From contig NZ_CP033972.1 of the NCBI RefSeq assembly GCF_003855095.1, positions 1,798,001 to 1,862,000 on the forward strand: 64,000 bases of DNA, given 5' to 3'. Numbering within the stretch: position 1 is the stretch's first letter; each line of letters begins with the position of its first letter. Shown piece by piece: positions 1-8,674 of the stretch. The translations under genes were made by a program, and so were the position numbers. A model generated the notes under the pieces. It searched no databases and was not told where the DNA came from. It saw only the letters and a program-made list of their open reading frames with translations. This stretch comes from Gordonia insulae (GTDB lineage: Bacteria; Actinomycetota; Actinomycetes; Mycobacteriales; Mycobacteriaceae).

Positions 1-556
1 GAACGAACCGGGTGACCCCGAGCTTCGCCAGCGAGTAGGCGACGCCGGGATGCTCGACCATCGGTCCGAAACTCTCGCGGACCCGTTCGAGAAAGTCTTC
101 GTGCAGTGGATCGTCGAGCACGGCGGCGGTGGCGGCGTCGACCTCGATGCCGCCGATGACCGGCGCCATCGACGCGAAGCAGACCCAGGCCGTACCGGCG
201 ACCGCGAGTGGCCGAAGCGCGTCGGCCAGCAGCGCCGTCCCGATCAGGTCGACGGTGAAGATCCGTTGCCACTCGGCCATGGTGGGTGAGATCCCCGCGA
301 CATGGGCGATCGCCCGCAGCGCGCCGAGCTCACGGAGTCGCGCGGCCAACCGATCGAGCCCCTCGACGTCGGTGACGTCGAGAACGAACGGCTCGACCAC
401 GGCGCCTCCGTCGGCGGACAGGTCTTCGGCGGCTGCGGTAACCGCCGCACCGTCGAAGTCCACCAGCACCAGAGCGTCGACCGACGTGGTGAGCCGCCGC
501 GCGCACTCGAGGCCCATGCCACGCCCCGCACCGGTGACGACGCCGACGGTGGTCAT
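1..556 (-). CDS. SDR family oxidoreductase (3' end off window)
   Basis: Short-chain dehydrogenase/reductase read on the minus strand; about 185 residues are visible before the gene leaves the window. The N-terminus MTTVGVVTGAGRGMG holds the TGxxxGxG NAD(P)-binding motif of classical SDRs. The usual NNAG motif is replaced by HVAG, and a Tyr-x3-Lys pair (YSLAK) sits near the window edge as expected for the catalytic pair. The ATG overlaps the stop codon of the upstream VOC gene (ATGA), so the two are translationally coupled. The substrate is unknown; steroid or small-alcohol oxidation is only a guess from the family. Confidence 0.85.
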   Translation of the reverse strand, partial: MTTVGVVTGAGRGMGLECARRLTTSVDALVLVDFDGAAVTAAAEDLSADGGAVVEPFVLDVTDVEGLDRLAARLRELGALRAIAHVAGISPTMAEWQRIFTVDLIGTALLADALRPLAVAGTAWVCFASMAPVIGGIEVDAATAAVLDDPLHEDFLERVRESFGPMVEHPGVAYSLAKLGVTRFV

Positions 557-1002
557 GATCGATCCGCCCAGCACTGTCGCAGCGATGGTTCCGCCGCCCT
601 GGTCACGAGCTCCATCCGAAAGCCGGTGTCACTACGCATGAATACGAAGAACGGGGAACCGTCGGGGGCGCTGCGGGTGGCCTCGGTGACATATCCGAGT
701 CTCTCCAGCTCGGCGGCGTCGGCGCCGACGTCGTCGGACCAGTAGCCGACGTGGTGAAGCCCTGAGCCGCCCACCGTTTCCCAGAAGGTCCCCGGCACAC
801 TGCGGATGACCTCGAGTCGCGGCGTCGTGGTCGAGTAGGCGCAGGTGATCTCCACCGTCGCCGGCCCGTCCGCGAGGGTCACCTCGATGGGGGCGCCGAT
901 CTCGGGGCCCCATTCGTAGTGCAGGAGCGCCGAGAGCTGCGCCCGCGTCGCGTCCAGATCGTCGGTGACGATCCCGACATGGAACAGGTCGTCGGCCTTC
1001 AT
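553..1002 (-). CDS. VOC (glyoxalase/bleomycin-resistance fold) family protein
   Basis: About 149 residues with the vicinal-oxygen-chelate layout: an N-terminal FHVGIVTDDLDAT strand-helix module and a second half starting at LHHVGYWSDDV, each giving a metal-ligand His, with a late acidic ligand in RMELV. It resembles methylmalonyl-CoA epimerase-like or isomerase members rather than glyoxalase I, but the substrate cannot be read. The ATG at 1002 is used; a GTG immediately upstream (1005) is possible. It is first in a two-gene operon with the SDR, and its promoter region holds paired palindromes (1021-1033 and 1042-1054). Confidence 0.75.
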   Translation of the reverse strand: MKADDLFHVGIVTDDLDATRAQLSALLHYEWGPEIGAPIEVTLADGPATVEITCAYSTTTPRLEVIRSVPGTFWETVGGSGLHHVGYWSDDVGADAAELERLGYVTEATRSAPDGSPFFVFMRSDTGFRMELVTRAAEPSLRQCWADRS

Positions 1003-1020
1003 CACCGATGCACCGATTCA

Positions 1021-1054
1021 AGAACTCTGTTCTGGTTCACAAGAATGATGTTCT
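1021..1054. promoter_or_regulatory. Paired 13-bp palindromes, candidate operator of the VOC-SDR operon
   Basis: AGAACTCTGTTCT (1021-1033) is a perfect 5-3-5 palindrome and AGAATGATGTTCT (1042-1054) is the same motif with one mismatch. The copies are spaced 21 bp apart, about two helical turns, and lie 16 bp or more upstream of the VOC start. This arrangement is typical of TetR/GntR-class operators. The 3-bp spacer differs from the 2-bp spacer of KstR boxes, so the regulator is not assigned. Confidence 0.5.
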
Positions 1055-1252
1055 CATACGTGCGTCCCGAATTCGGCGCGACCTCAACATCCGCTGTAAT
1101 CCACCACGGCATCACGTCATCACACATGATTCGACTTCCCTTATGTCGGATCAGTTTCGGCAAACTTCTTATACGCTCGGGTCATCGCCGCCGGCATTCG
1201 TCGACATCACCGATCGACCCGGTGTCGGTCTCGATTCCGCGAAGGAGATGCC

Positions 1253-2824
1253 GTGGCCCGCACCAGAGTCGGTCGACATCGGAGGGACGACTCGAGGCGT
1301 TCGCATCGTCGAGCGATACCGTGGGCACTCACCGCGACCTCGGCGGCGGTCTGCACGGTGTGCATCGGGTTGGTCGCTCCGGCAGCGACGGCATCTGCCG
1401 ATCCACACATGCCGTCGTTCATCGACACGATGATCGGCGACGGCACCATTTACGACGGGACCCGCGCCGACAACCTCCGGGACATGTTCCCCGACATCCC
1501 GACCACCACCGTCATGGTGGTCACGCCCGGAACCGATGACCTGCTGCTGTTCCCCCGAAACGACCTGATCGTCGGTTGCCGACCGACGTACGTCGTCAAC
1601 TACCCTCAGTCGATCTGGCCGATCATCTCGGGCCGATCGGGACGACTGTCCATCTTCTCCCCTGGCTATGACGACTCCAAAGACGTTGCCGTCGAGCTGA
1701 ATCTGCGCATCATGGCGGCGTTCGCCGGCCTGGGCCAGGATCGACCGCCGGCCTTCTACACCGGGTTCTCGCAAGGAGCGGATGCGCTCGGGGACGCCCT
1801 GGCCCGCGGGGTCGCCGACGGCGTCCTCGACCCCGGCACCACGCGCGCGATCCTGGTGTCGGACCCTCGCGGCCCGTGGGGATTCAAGTCGTGGATTCCC
1901 GACATGCCTTTCCTGTCACAGTTCTTCGGCGCGATCGGCGCCGATCCGAACGGCGCCAGAGACCCGGCCGCCACCGGCGACATCGACGTCACGTCGGTGG
2001 TCATCGTCGGCGATCCGGTCGCCGACTTCCAGTGGGTCTGGAATCGCCCGTTCGCATCCCTGGCCGTCAACGGTGCCGGATTTCTCGCGATCCACACCGG
2101 CCTCGGCAGCCAGACCTACGCCGACCTCGACGAACTCGGCGATCCGACGACCTACCGGAGCGGCAACACGACCTACGAGATCTATGACGCGCATCATCCG
2201 CTGACCCTGCTGCAACAGATGGTGCACGACGGCCTCAGGATCCCCTACACCGCCGACGATCTCGACACCTGGGATCAGGCCGCCGAGGAGTTCTACCCGA
2301 TCCGGCGACCGACCCCGGAGAACGCCGCGATACCGGTGGCCCCCGCACCGTCGATCCGTCACTCGCAGGGCGAACCCCGCTCACCCGGCTACCACGTCAC
2401 GATCCCGTCCTCCGTCGCGACAGGCGAGAAGACATCGACCACACCGTCCCCGGAGTCCCCGGCGTCCCCCGCCTCAGCAGCGACCACGAGCCACACCGAA
2501 ACACCCCCGCCCGAGTCGACGACCGCGACGCCGACCGCAGATGATTCGACCACCGGCGATGATTCGACCACCGGATACTCGACCGGCCGTGTGCCGAACA
2601 CGGATACGGCTGACGCCGAGACCCCCGACCGCGAGTCCCCTGACCCCGATACTTCCAGCCCCGATACTTCCGGCCACGAGGTGGGGAACGACGCGGAGCG
2701 CGCCGACACCACCGAGCCTGGCGACCGCGGCGACAACGGCGACAACGGCGACAACGAATCATCCGCCGACAGCGGGTCGTCGTCGAACGACGATTCCGGG
2801 TCCGGCCCCAGCGCCGACAACTGA
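1253..2824 (+). CDS. Secreted PE-PPE-type serine hydrolase with low-complexity tail
   Basis: 523 residues starting at GTG with AAGGAG just upstream. A twin-arginine-free, Arg-rich N-terminus leads into a hydrophobic signal segment (about 22-48) ending ATASA. Residues 60-355 form an alpha/beta-hydrolase domain of the PE-PPE/cutinase-like group: GTDD oxyanion region, YTGFSQG with nucleophile Ser173, a GDPVADF segment with a candidate Asp, and DAHHP supplying a His. The last 150 residues are rich in Ser, Thr, Pro, Asp and Glu, probably a cell-wall-spanning or exposed tail. Known relatives hydrolyse short-chain esters in the mycomembrane. It is a tandem paralogue of the next gene. Confidence 0.8.
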   Translation: MARTRVGRHRRDDSRRSHRRAIPWALTATSAAVCTVCIGLVAPAATASADPHMPSFIDTMIGDGTIYDGTRADNLRDMFPDIPTTTVMVVTPGTDDLLLFPRNDLIVGCRPTYVVNYPQSIWPIISGRSGRLSIFSPGYDDSKDVAVELNLRIMAAFAGLGQDRPPAFYTGFSQGADALGDALARGVADGVLDPGTTRAILVSDPRGPWGFKSWIPDMPFLSQFFGAIGADPNGARDPAATGDIDVTSVVIVGDPVADFQWVWNRPFASLAVNGAGFLAIHTGLGSQTYADLDELGDPTTYRSGNTTYEIYDAHHPLTLLQQMVHDGLRIPYTADDLDTWDQAAEEFYPIRRPTPENAAIPVAPAPSIRHSQGEPRSPGYHVTIPSSVATGEKTSTTPSPESPASPASAATTSHTETPPPESTTATPTADDSTTGDDSTTGYSTGRVPNTDTADAETPDRESPDPDTSSPDTSGHEVGNDAERADTTEPGDRGDNGDNGDNESSADSGSSSNDDSGSGPSADN

Positions 2825-2983
2825 CCGTTCCTGCAGACCGGCACAGCCGTGTTCGGCCACCGTGCACAGAATTAGTCTTTATGGACTATCGATCCGTGAT
2901 AGCAAAGCGGGCTACGGTGTCCATGCCTGACTCCGACGACGACACTTCCCGGGCGTCGATCGGCACAGGACAAGGAGGACGCG

Positions 2984-4519
2984 GTGGCCACGTACAGCGG
3001 CAGGCATCGGGCGGATGGTCGACGTCCGGTTGTCGAGAGCCGAAGGCGTGCAACGCTGTTGGCCGCAGCATCAGCGAGTGCATGTGCCCTGTGCATGGGG
3101 TCCGTTGCCCCGTCCGCGCTGGCATCCACCGGGTCCGCTGCCGCGGTCGGCGGTCTCATCGCCGATGGGACCGTGTCGGACGCGACGTATCCCGACAACC
3201 CGCGCGACATGTTCGGCACCCTGCATCCGGACACGATCGTGGTGGTCACGCCCGGTACCGACGACCTGACCCTGCTCCCCCGCAACCACGCCTTCATGGG
3301 CAAGCGGCAGACGCTGATCATCAACTACCCGCAGTCCTTCTGGCCGATCATCGCGGGACAATCCGGCTCCCAACCGTTCCTCTCGCCGACGTACGATGAC
3401 TCCAAGGCCACGGCGATCAGCCAGAACATCCGGGTGATGCGGGCATTCTCGGATCTGTCGGGCGACCGCCCCTTCGTCATCTACACCGGGTACTCCCAAG
3501 GCGCGGACGCCCTCGGCGATGCCGCCGAGAAGGCGGCCGACGAAGGACTGCTCGACCCCGCGAGCACCAAGATCGTGCTGGCGTCCGATCCACGCAGCCC
3601 CTGGGGCATCAAGTCGTGGCTGACCGGCATGCCGTTGCTGCCCCAGGCGGCGGGTGTCATCGGCATCGACTCGAATGGTGCGCGCGACCCCGCCGCGACC
3701 GGCGAGGTCGATGTGGTGTCGGTGATCGTCGTCGGAGATCCGGTCGCCAATTTCCAGTGGATCTGGTACCGCCCGATCTCTTCGCTGATCGTCAACGGCG
3801 CGGGCTTCCTCACCATTCACTCCGGCAACGGCAGTCAGTCCTACGCCAACCTCTACGACCTGGGTGATCCGACGATCCTCGTGAGTGCCGAGGGCAACTC
3901 GACCTACGTGGTCTACGACGCCCACCATCCGTTGACGCTTCTGCTGCAACTCATCCACGACGAGCTCGGGATCGGGTACACCTCAGACGATGTCCGGCAA
4001 TGGGACCGGGCGGCCGAGGCGTTCTACCCGATCCAGGCGCCCGCCGTCGCGTCCGCGGCGGTACCGGTGCACGCGGCCCCGTCCACCCCGGCACCCGCGC
4101 CGTACAGCGTGACGATGCCGTCGGCGACGGCGACCGGACATGACACCGGCGCCCGGGCCTCGACACCGCAGGTGACGGAGACCTCGGATCCCGAGACCCA
4201 CAGCTCGGCACCGACACCCACAGCACCGGATTCGACCGCACCACCTGTCGGCGACGGGTGGTCGCCGGCCGAAGCGGCGCCATCCGATGACGGCGCGTCC
4301 GACGGATCGGCGGCCCCTGACACAACGGCGCCTGATTCGTCCCCGTCTGATTCGTCATCCCCCGAATCGACATCGACGAGCGAATCCACCGACGACGACT
4401 CCACGGGCGAGACCGCGGACGCCGACGGTGGCTCGGACGGGCCCAGCGGCGATTCCGCCGATTCAGACGCTGATGCAGCAACATCCGGCAGCGAGTCGTC
4501 GAGCGACGCCGACAGCTGA
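2984..4519 (+). CDS. Secreted PE-PPE-type serine hydrolase, tandem paralogue
   Basis: 511 residues, GTG start preceded by AAGGAGG. The layout matches the gene before it: signal segment (about 22-48), conserved TPGTDD segment, NYPQSFWPII, YTGYSQG with nucleophile Ser171, a GDPVANFQW segment and DAHHPLTLL. The catalytic halves are clearly homologous, while the Ser/Thr/Asp-rich tails (from about 360) have diverged, which fits an old duplication. An own RBS and a 159-bp gap leave open whether it is cotranscribed. The role is inferred as an envelope esterase; the physiological substrate is unknown. Confidence 0.8.
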   Translation: MATYSGRHRADGRRPVVESRRRATLLAAASASACALCMGSVAPSALASTGSAAAVGGLIADGTVSDATYPDNPRDMFGTLHPDTIVVVTPGTDDLTLLPRNHAFMGKRQTLIINYPQSFWPIIAGQSGSQPFLSPTYDDSKATAISQNIRVMRAFSDLSGDRPFVIYTGYSQGADALGDAAEKAADEGLLDPASTKIVLASDPRSPWGIKSWLTGMPLLPQAAGVIGIDSNGARDPAATGEVDVVSVIVVGDPVANFQWIWYRPISSLIVNGAGFLTIHSGNGSQSYANLYDLGDPTILVSAEGNSTYVVYDAHHPLTLLLQLIHDELGIGYTSDDVRQWDRAAEAFYPIQAPAVASAAVPVHAAPSTPAPAPYSVTMPSATATGHDTGARASTPQVTETSDPETHSSAPTPTAPDSTAPPVGDGWSPAEAAPSDDGASDGSAAPDTTAPDSSPSDSSSPESTSTSESTDDDSTGETADADGGSDGPSGDSADSDADAATSGSESSSDADS

Positions 4520-4582
4520 CCCGCGATCTGCCCGCCCCAAGGTGCCGTCGGCGCCTCTGTGCAGTCGTGATCTACTCGACTC

Positions 4583-4792
4583 ATGACCACGAACCTGGCC
4601 ATGGCCGATGCGAATGCAGCCGCCCTCACGCTCGGCATCGCCGTCTACGCCGCGGCCATCCTCATCGGCATCGGTGTCGGCATCAACGCCCTCACTCACC
4701 ACCGCAGGAATCGGGCGATCGGGGCGTTCGCGGTGGTCGGCGTCCTGACCGTCGCGGGGGTGGTCATCGCGGTCGCCAGCAGTATCAGCTAG
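4583..4792 (+). CDS. Small two-helix membrane protein, function unknown
   Basis: 69 residues with two hydrophobic stretches (about 13-34 and 46-67) separated by a basic HHRRNR loop, so probably a hairpin membrane protein. No family recognised. The last bases overlap the end of the convergent esterase gene: the palindrome CTAG at 4789-4792 supplies the TAG stop on both strands. No strong RBS is visible. The coding call rests on composition and clean membrane topology. Confidence 0.55.
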   Translation: MTTNLAMADANAAALTLGIAVYAAAILIGIGVGINALTHHRRNRAIGAFAVVGVLTVAGVVIAVASSIS

Positions 4793-5700
4793 CTCTGCGC
4801 CTCGAAGGACGCCCTCAGCGCGGCGGTCTGCAGGCGGAAGAACTCCCGGGACACCGGCGCTGTCGGGTTCACCAGGTCGAATCCGTGGAAAGCTCCCGGG
4901 ATCGTCTCGATCTCGCAGGAGATACCCGCGTCCCGAAGTCGCTGCGCGTACGCCAGATCCTCGTCGTGGAACAGGTCCAGCGTGCCGACACCGATCCAGG
5001 CCGGCGCGAGTCCGGACAGGTCGTCGCATCGCGCCGGTACCACGTCGGCGGGGTCGGCGGCGCCGAGGTAGCCGGCCCATCCGTAGCGGTTGGACGTGCT
5101 GCTCCACATCCGCAGGCTGTCCTCCATGCTCGATGCACCGTCGGCGCCCGTGCGGTCGTCGAGCATCGGATAGACGAGCAACTGGAGTACCGGCGTCGGT
5201 TCGCCGTTGTCCCGAATCCGCAGGGCGAGTTGCGCGGCGAGCCCGCCGCCGGCGCTGGCTCCGCCGATCGCGATGCGCGAGTGGTCCACCCCGTCCAGTT
5301 CGCGCACCAGCGCCACGGCAGCATGGCAATCGTCGAGTGCCGCCGGGAACGGGTGGTCGGGAGCGAGTCGGTAGTCGACTGACACCACAACTGCACCCGC
5401 ATTACGGCTGAACCGCCGACAGAGCGCGTCGTCCTGCTGGGCCTTGCCGATCAGGTAGCCACCGCCGTGCATCCACACCAGGGCGGGTGCGTCACCGGCG
5501 ACGTTGTCGGGCCGGAAGATCCGGACGGCACCACCCGTCGACAGCGATCGCACCTCGACATCGGCGGCGCGCTGTACCCGTGCCATACCGTTCTGGACCA
5601 GCCGGATGACCGGGAGGGTCCGCGGGCCGACGACTGAGCGCGGTAGGAACCGCGCAGTGCGGGCCAGATCCGGGTGGAACCCGTGTTCGTCGACGGTCAT
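4789..5700 (-). CDS. Alpha/beta-hydrolase of the hormone-sensitive lipase family
   Basis: 303 residues from the ATG at 5700, which has a GGGAGG RBS; the open frame extends upstream to 5856 but that part has no RBS. HSL family marks are all present: the MHGGGY oxyanion motif, GGASAGG around the nucleophile Ser, a DLFHDE Asp and the AFHGFD His. These enzymes hydrolyse short- to medium-chain acyl esters in the cytoplasm. It is divergent from the MFS gene at 5774 and convergent with the small membrane protein. Confidence 0.88.
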   Translation of the reverse strand: MTVDEHGFHPDLARTARFLPRSVVGPRTLPVIRLVQNGMARVQRAADVEVRSLSTGGAVRIFRPDNVAGDAPALVWMHGGGYLIGKAQQDDALCRRFSRNAGAVVVSVDYRLAPDHPFPAALDDCHAAVALVRELDGVDHSRIAIGGASAGGGLAAQLALRIRDNGEPTPVLQLLVYPMLDDRTGADGASSMEDSLRMWSSTSNRYGWAGYLGAADPADVVPARCDDLSGLAPAWIGVGTLDLFHDEDLAYAQRLRDAGISCEIETIPGAFHGFDLVNPTAPVSREFFRLQTAALRASFEAQS

Positions 5701-5750
5701 CGATGACGCCTCCCTGCTGCCGACCGATCCTCGGTACGTTGCGCCAACCC

Positions 5751-5756
5751 TATAAC
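5751..5756 (+). promoter_or_regulatory. Candidate -10 box of the MFS gene
   Basis: TATAAC lies 17 bp upstream of the ATG at 5774, in the 73-bp gap between divergent genes. No convincing -35 or RBS accompanies it, so the mRNA leader would be short. Low-weight prediction from sequence alone. Confidence 0.35.
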
Positions 5757-5773
5757 CGGCAGAATCACATCCG

Positions 5774-6934
5774 ATGACCACCGCCGCTACCGCCCCCAGA
5801 CGTTTCGCGCTGCCCGCCGTCCTGATGGTGCTGTTCACCACGGGCTGGGGTGCCAATCATTTCGCTTCGATGATCCCCGTGCTCAAGGCCGACGAAGGAC
5901 TGTCCGCGACCGTCCTCGACGGCGCATTCGGCATCTACGCACTCGGGCTGCTGCCCGGACTGTTCGGCGGCGGCACGCTGTCCGATCGGGTCGGGCGCCG
6001 ACCGGTCGTCCTGACCGGCGCGGTCCTGGCCGGTCTCGGCAACCTGATGATGATCGTCTGGCACGACCAGGCCGGGGTGCTCATCGGCCGACTCGTGGTG
6101 GGACTCGGCGCCGGGCTGACGATCAGCGCCGGCACCGCGTGGGCGGCCGACCTCCGGGGCCGGTCGGGGGCGACGCTCGCCGGTGCCCTGCTGACAACGG
6201 GTTTCGCGCTCGGCCCGGTCATCACGGGGGTGCTTGCCGAGTTCGCCCCGCACCGCCTGGAGGTGCCGTTCGCGGTGAGCGGTGTGGTGTCGCTGCTCGT
6301 CGCCGCGGCCGCACTGGCGTTGACGCCGGCCGTCGATCCCGACCACACCGCGGGCACGTCCGACATCACCGACATCGGCGAGCGGTCGGTGGGGCTGGCA
6401 CTGTCGTGGTCGGTGCCGATGGCGCTATGGGTGTTCTCCTCGGTGACCGTGGCCGTGGTGGTGATGGCGGCCCGGATCAGTGATCGCTTCGACGGTGCAT
6501 GGGTGCCTGGCGTGGCGGCCGCGCTGAGTCTCGGCTCCGGCGTGCTGATCCAGTTCGTGGTGCGCCGCGCCCACACGGGGCAGATGACCGGTGTCGTCGG
6601 CGCCGCGCTGGCGGCCGTGGGCTTCGTCCTGGCCGCGGTCGCCGGCGCCCACCCGACGATGCTGCTGTTCGTGGTGACGTCCGTCGTGCTGGGCCTCGCC
6701 TATGGGCTGTGTCTGCGGGACGGTCTGATGGACGTCGAGGCGATGACCCCGCGCCACCACCGCGGCGCGGTCACCGGGATCTTCTATGTCGCCTGCTATC
6801 TCGGTTTCGGGCTGCCGGTGCTGATCACCACGATCACGCCGTCGGTCGGCATCGTCGCGCCGATGGTCGTACTCGCGGTCGCCGCCGGCGTCGCGTCGGC
6901 GGGACGCGCGCTGCGTATTCGCCGTCGCGGCTGA
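5774..6934 (+). CDS. MFS transporter
   Basis: 386 residues with about 12 hydrophobic segments. The loop after segment 2 reads GTLSDRVGRRPVVLTG, the MFS motif A (GxLaDrxGrrxxl). The N-terminal half is well conserved with sugar/drug-proton antiporters such as the Ara/CynX type. Substrate unknown. It is divergent from the HSL esterase and ends 6 bp before the convergent TDT transporter; a 7-bp inverted repeat spans both stop codons. Confidence 0.8.
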   Translation: MTTAATAPRRFALPAVLMVLFTTGWGANHFASMIPVLKADEGLSATVLDGAFGIYALGLLPGLFGGGTLSDRVGRRPVVLTGAVLAGLGNLMMIVWHDQAGVLIGRLVVGLGAGLTISAGTAWAADLRGRSGATLAGALLTTGFALGPVITGVLAEFAPHRLEVPFAVSGVVSLLVAAAALALTPAVDPDHTAGTSDITDIGERSVGLALSWSVPMALWVFSSVTVAVVVMAARISDRFDGAWVPGVAAALSLGSGVLIQFVVRRAHTGQMTGVVGAALAAVGFVLAAVAGAHPTMLLFVVTSVVLGLAYGLCLRDGLMDVEAMTPRHHRGAVTGIFYVACYLGFGLPVLITTITPSVGIVAPMVVLAVAAGVASAGRALRIRRRG

Positions 6935-6950
6935 GAAGGCTACGCCGCGA
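6925..6950. terminator. Short inverted repeat across the two convergent stop codons
   Basis: TCGCGGC (6925-6931) and GCCGCGA (6944-6950) pair over a 12-nt loop. The hairpin contains the stop codons of both convergent genes, so it may serve as a compact bidirectional terminator. There is no T tract. Confidence 0.35.
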
Positions 6951-8106
6951 GGAAGGCGCGGCCGGTGAATGCTGCGTGTGCGGTGCGGGTCGCGACGATC
7001 ACCCAGGCGGTGAGGAGTACGACGTAGAGCACCTCGGAGGCATCCTGGATCGGGCCGGCGCCGAGGGCGAGACCCAACGCGCTCAGGCCGGTCACGCAGG
7101 TGCCCACCGGGAAGGTGAAGCTCCACCAGGTGAGGGCGAACGGCATACCCGCGCGGATCGACCGCACCGTGACCGCGGTCGCGAGTGCGAACATCGCCAC
7201 ACCGAAGCCGGCCATCGCCAAGCCGAAGATCATGCCGAAGATCTTGCACCCCAAAGCGATCGGCGCCTGATCGCCACTGAAAACCAGGTCTGCGTGCGCG
7301 CCCAGGAGGTTGGCTGCGGTGATCGACTGACCGATGATGCCGAGGGTGATCCAGATCGTCGGTGCGGACGTCGAGACCGGCACCCCGCCGTGCAGCAGTC
7401 GGGCATAGATCATGGCCAGCGTCATCATCCCGAACACGAGACTCATCCCGAACAGTGCGTAGCAGCCGGCCAGTAACGCGAGGCGTGCCTGACCTTCGGG
7501 CACGAACTCGATGAGGGCGGCACCGGTTGCGGCGGAGACCATCGGCGGCACGACCGGCATCAGCCAGGCCGGGAGCGCACGGACCTCGTGGCGTCGCTCC
7601 GCGGTCATCATCGAGAACGGCACCCACACGCACGTGACCAGGCCCGCAGCGGTTCCCAGGGCCCAGAGCGCGCCGCCGATCCACACCGCCGGGGTCTGCC
7701 CGATCAGCGGTGCGCCCAGGTGCAGGGTGCCGGCCCCGACGGTGAGCAGCGCCATCGGGATGGCGCCGTAGAACTGCGACATCACCGGGTGGGAGGCGTA
7801 GTCGCGGGCGTTCTGCGGGTGGCGGACCCAATGCGCGATGAAGCCTGCGGAGATGGTCGTCAGCATCAGGGCCGCGATCACCCACACGACGGTCGCGAAC
7901 CCGACGAGCGCCGCCGAATGCAGTGGCAACGCCACCGCAGCATTCGCGACGATGCCCGTCCCCATCACCGCGCCGAACCAGTTCGGCGTCAGGTGCTCGA
8001 CGACCTGCCCGCGTGAGTCGAGTGCTCCCAGAAAGCGCCGGCGCGCGGATCCGGCTCCTCGGGGAGACTCCGTCGGGCGAGCGGGGCGGTCGAGTGTTGC
8101 GGTCAT
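6940..8106 (-). CDS. TDT (tellurite-resistance/dicarboxylate, SLAC1-like) transporter
   Basis: 388 residues with about ten hydrophobic helices. The opening LTPNWFGAVMGTGIVAN is typical of the TehA/Mae1/SLAC1 (TDT) family, whose members move C4-dicarboxylates, sulfite or chloride through a ten-helix pore with a gating Phe. The cytoplasmic N-terminus is about 40 residues, Arg-rich. Substrate cannot be read from sequence. The upstream gap (8107-8196) holds two overlapping inverted repeats that may regulate it. Confidence 0.8.
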   Translation of the reverse strand: MTATLDRPARPTESPRGAGSARRRFLGALDSRGQVVEHLTPNWFGAVMGTGIVANAAVALPLHSAALVGFATVVWVIAALMLTTISAGFIAHWVRHPQNARDYASHPVMSQFYGAIPMALLTVGAGTLHLGAPLIGQTPAVWIGGALWALGTAAGLVTCVWVPFSMMTAERRHEVRALPAWLMPVVPPMVSAATGAALIEFVPEGQARLALLAGCYALFGMSLVFGMMTLAMIYARLLHGGVPVSTSAPTIWITLGIIGQSITAANLLGAHADLVFSGDQAPIALGCKIFGMIFGLAMAGFGVAMFALATAVTVRSIRAGMPFALTWWSFTFPVGTCVTGLSALGLALGAGPIQDASEVLYVVLLTAWVIVATRTAHAAFTGRAFLAA

Positions 8107-8152
8107 GATTCAAGGGTCGGCGAGACCGAGGATCAGCGGAAGACGCCCCGAC

Positions 8153-8180
8153 CTTGTGCAGCCACAAGAAATTGTTGTGG
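8153..8180. promoter_or_regulatory. Two overlapping inverted repeats upstream of the TDT gene
   Basis: CTTGTG-CAGC-CACAAG (8153-8168) and CCACAA-N7-TTGTGG (8162-8180) share their middle arm, so the DNA or RNA can adopt two mutually exclusive hairpins. The site lies 46-74 bp upstream of the TDT start and just downstream of the monooxygenase gene. It could be an operator or a terminator. Confidence 0.4.
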
Positions 8181-8196
8181 CATCAGCTCCGGGTTG

Positions 8197-8517
8197 TCAG
8201 TCGACCGCCATCTCGCCCAGCTGCGACCAGGCGTCCTGTTCGAGCGAGAAATTGATGATGTCCGGCGTCCGCTGGAGGTACTTCGGCAGCTCCGTCGTCG
8301 CCGTGGTGAAGTGCGCGCTGGTCACGTGCGCCTCGGCGGCATCGTCGTCGAAGGCCTCGACGAGGACGTAGACGTTCGGGTCCTCGAGGCTGCGCGACCA
8401 CTCGAACCACTTGTTCCCCGGCTCGGCCCGGGTGGCCTCGGTGAAATCCTTCACGAGATCCGGCCACTCCTCGGCGAACTCGGGCTTGACCGGCCATTTT
8501 GCGACGATGAAGATCAT
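8197..8517 (-). CDS. Antibiotic-biosynthesis-monooxygenase (ABM) domain protein
   Basis: 106 residues, a complete single ABM-type ferredoxin-like fold: it starts MIFIVAKWPVKPE, has the WFEWSRS strand, the YVLVEAFDD strand and the AHVTSAHF helix motif seen in YgiN-type quinol monooxygenases. Members act as small cofactor-free oxygenases or are of unknown function, usually as dimers. It stands alone between the TDT transporter and the divergent aldehyde dehydrogenase, so context gives no substrate. Confidence 0.75.
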   Translation of the reverse strand: MIFIVAKWPVKPEFAEEWPDLVKDFTEATRAEPGNKWFEWSRSLEDPNVYVLVEAFDDDAAEAHVTSAHFTTATTELPKYLQRTPDIINFSLEQDAWSQLGEMAVD

Positions 8518-8674
8518 GGCACCAGCCTAGTGATCGCCGGCCCGGACCCGACGGATTCCCCGTCTCAATTCGAGAATTCCATCTGACAACGAACGTTTCC
8601 TCAAAGGCTCGCCACCGAGTCCCGGAACGGGCATAGTGTGGTGTGGACAACACCGCGTCAAGACGGAGGAACAC

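Noticed and set aside
1021..1054. KstR steroid-regulator box
   Set aside because: The half-sites look similar, but the spacer is 3 bp rather than 2, and no steroid genes are visible in the window.
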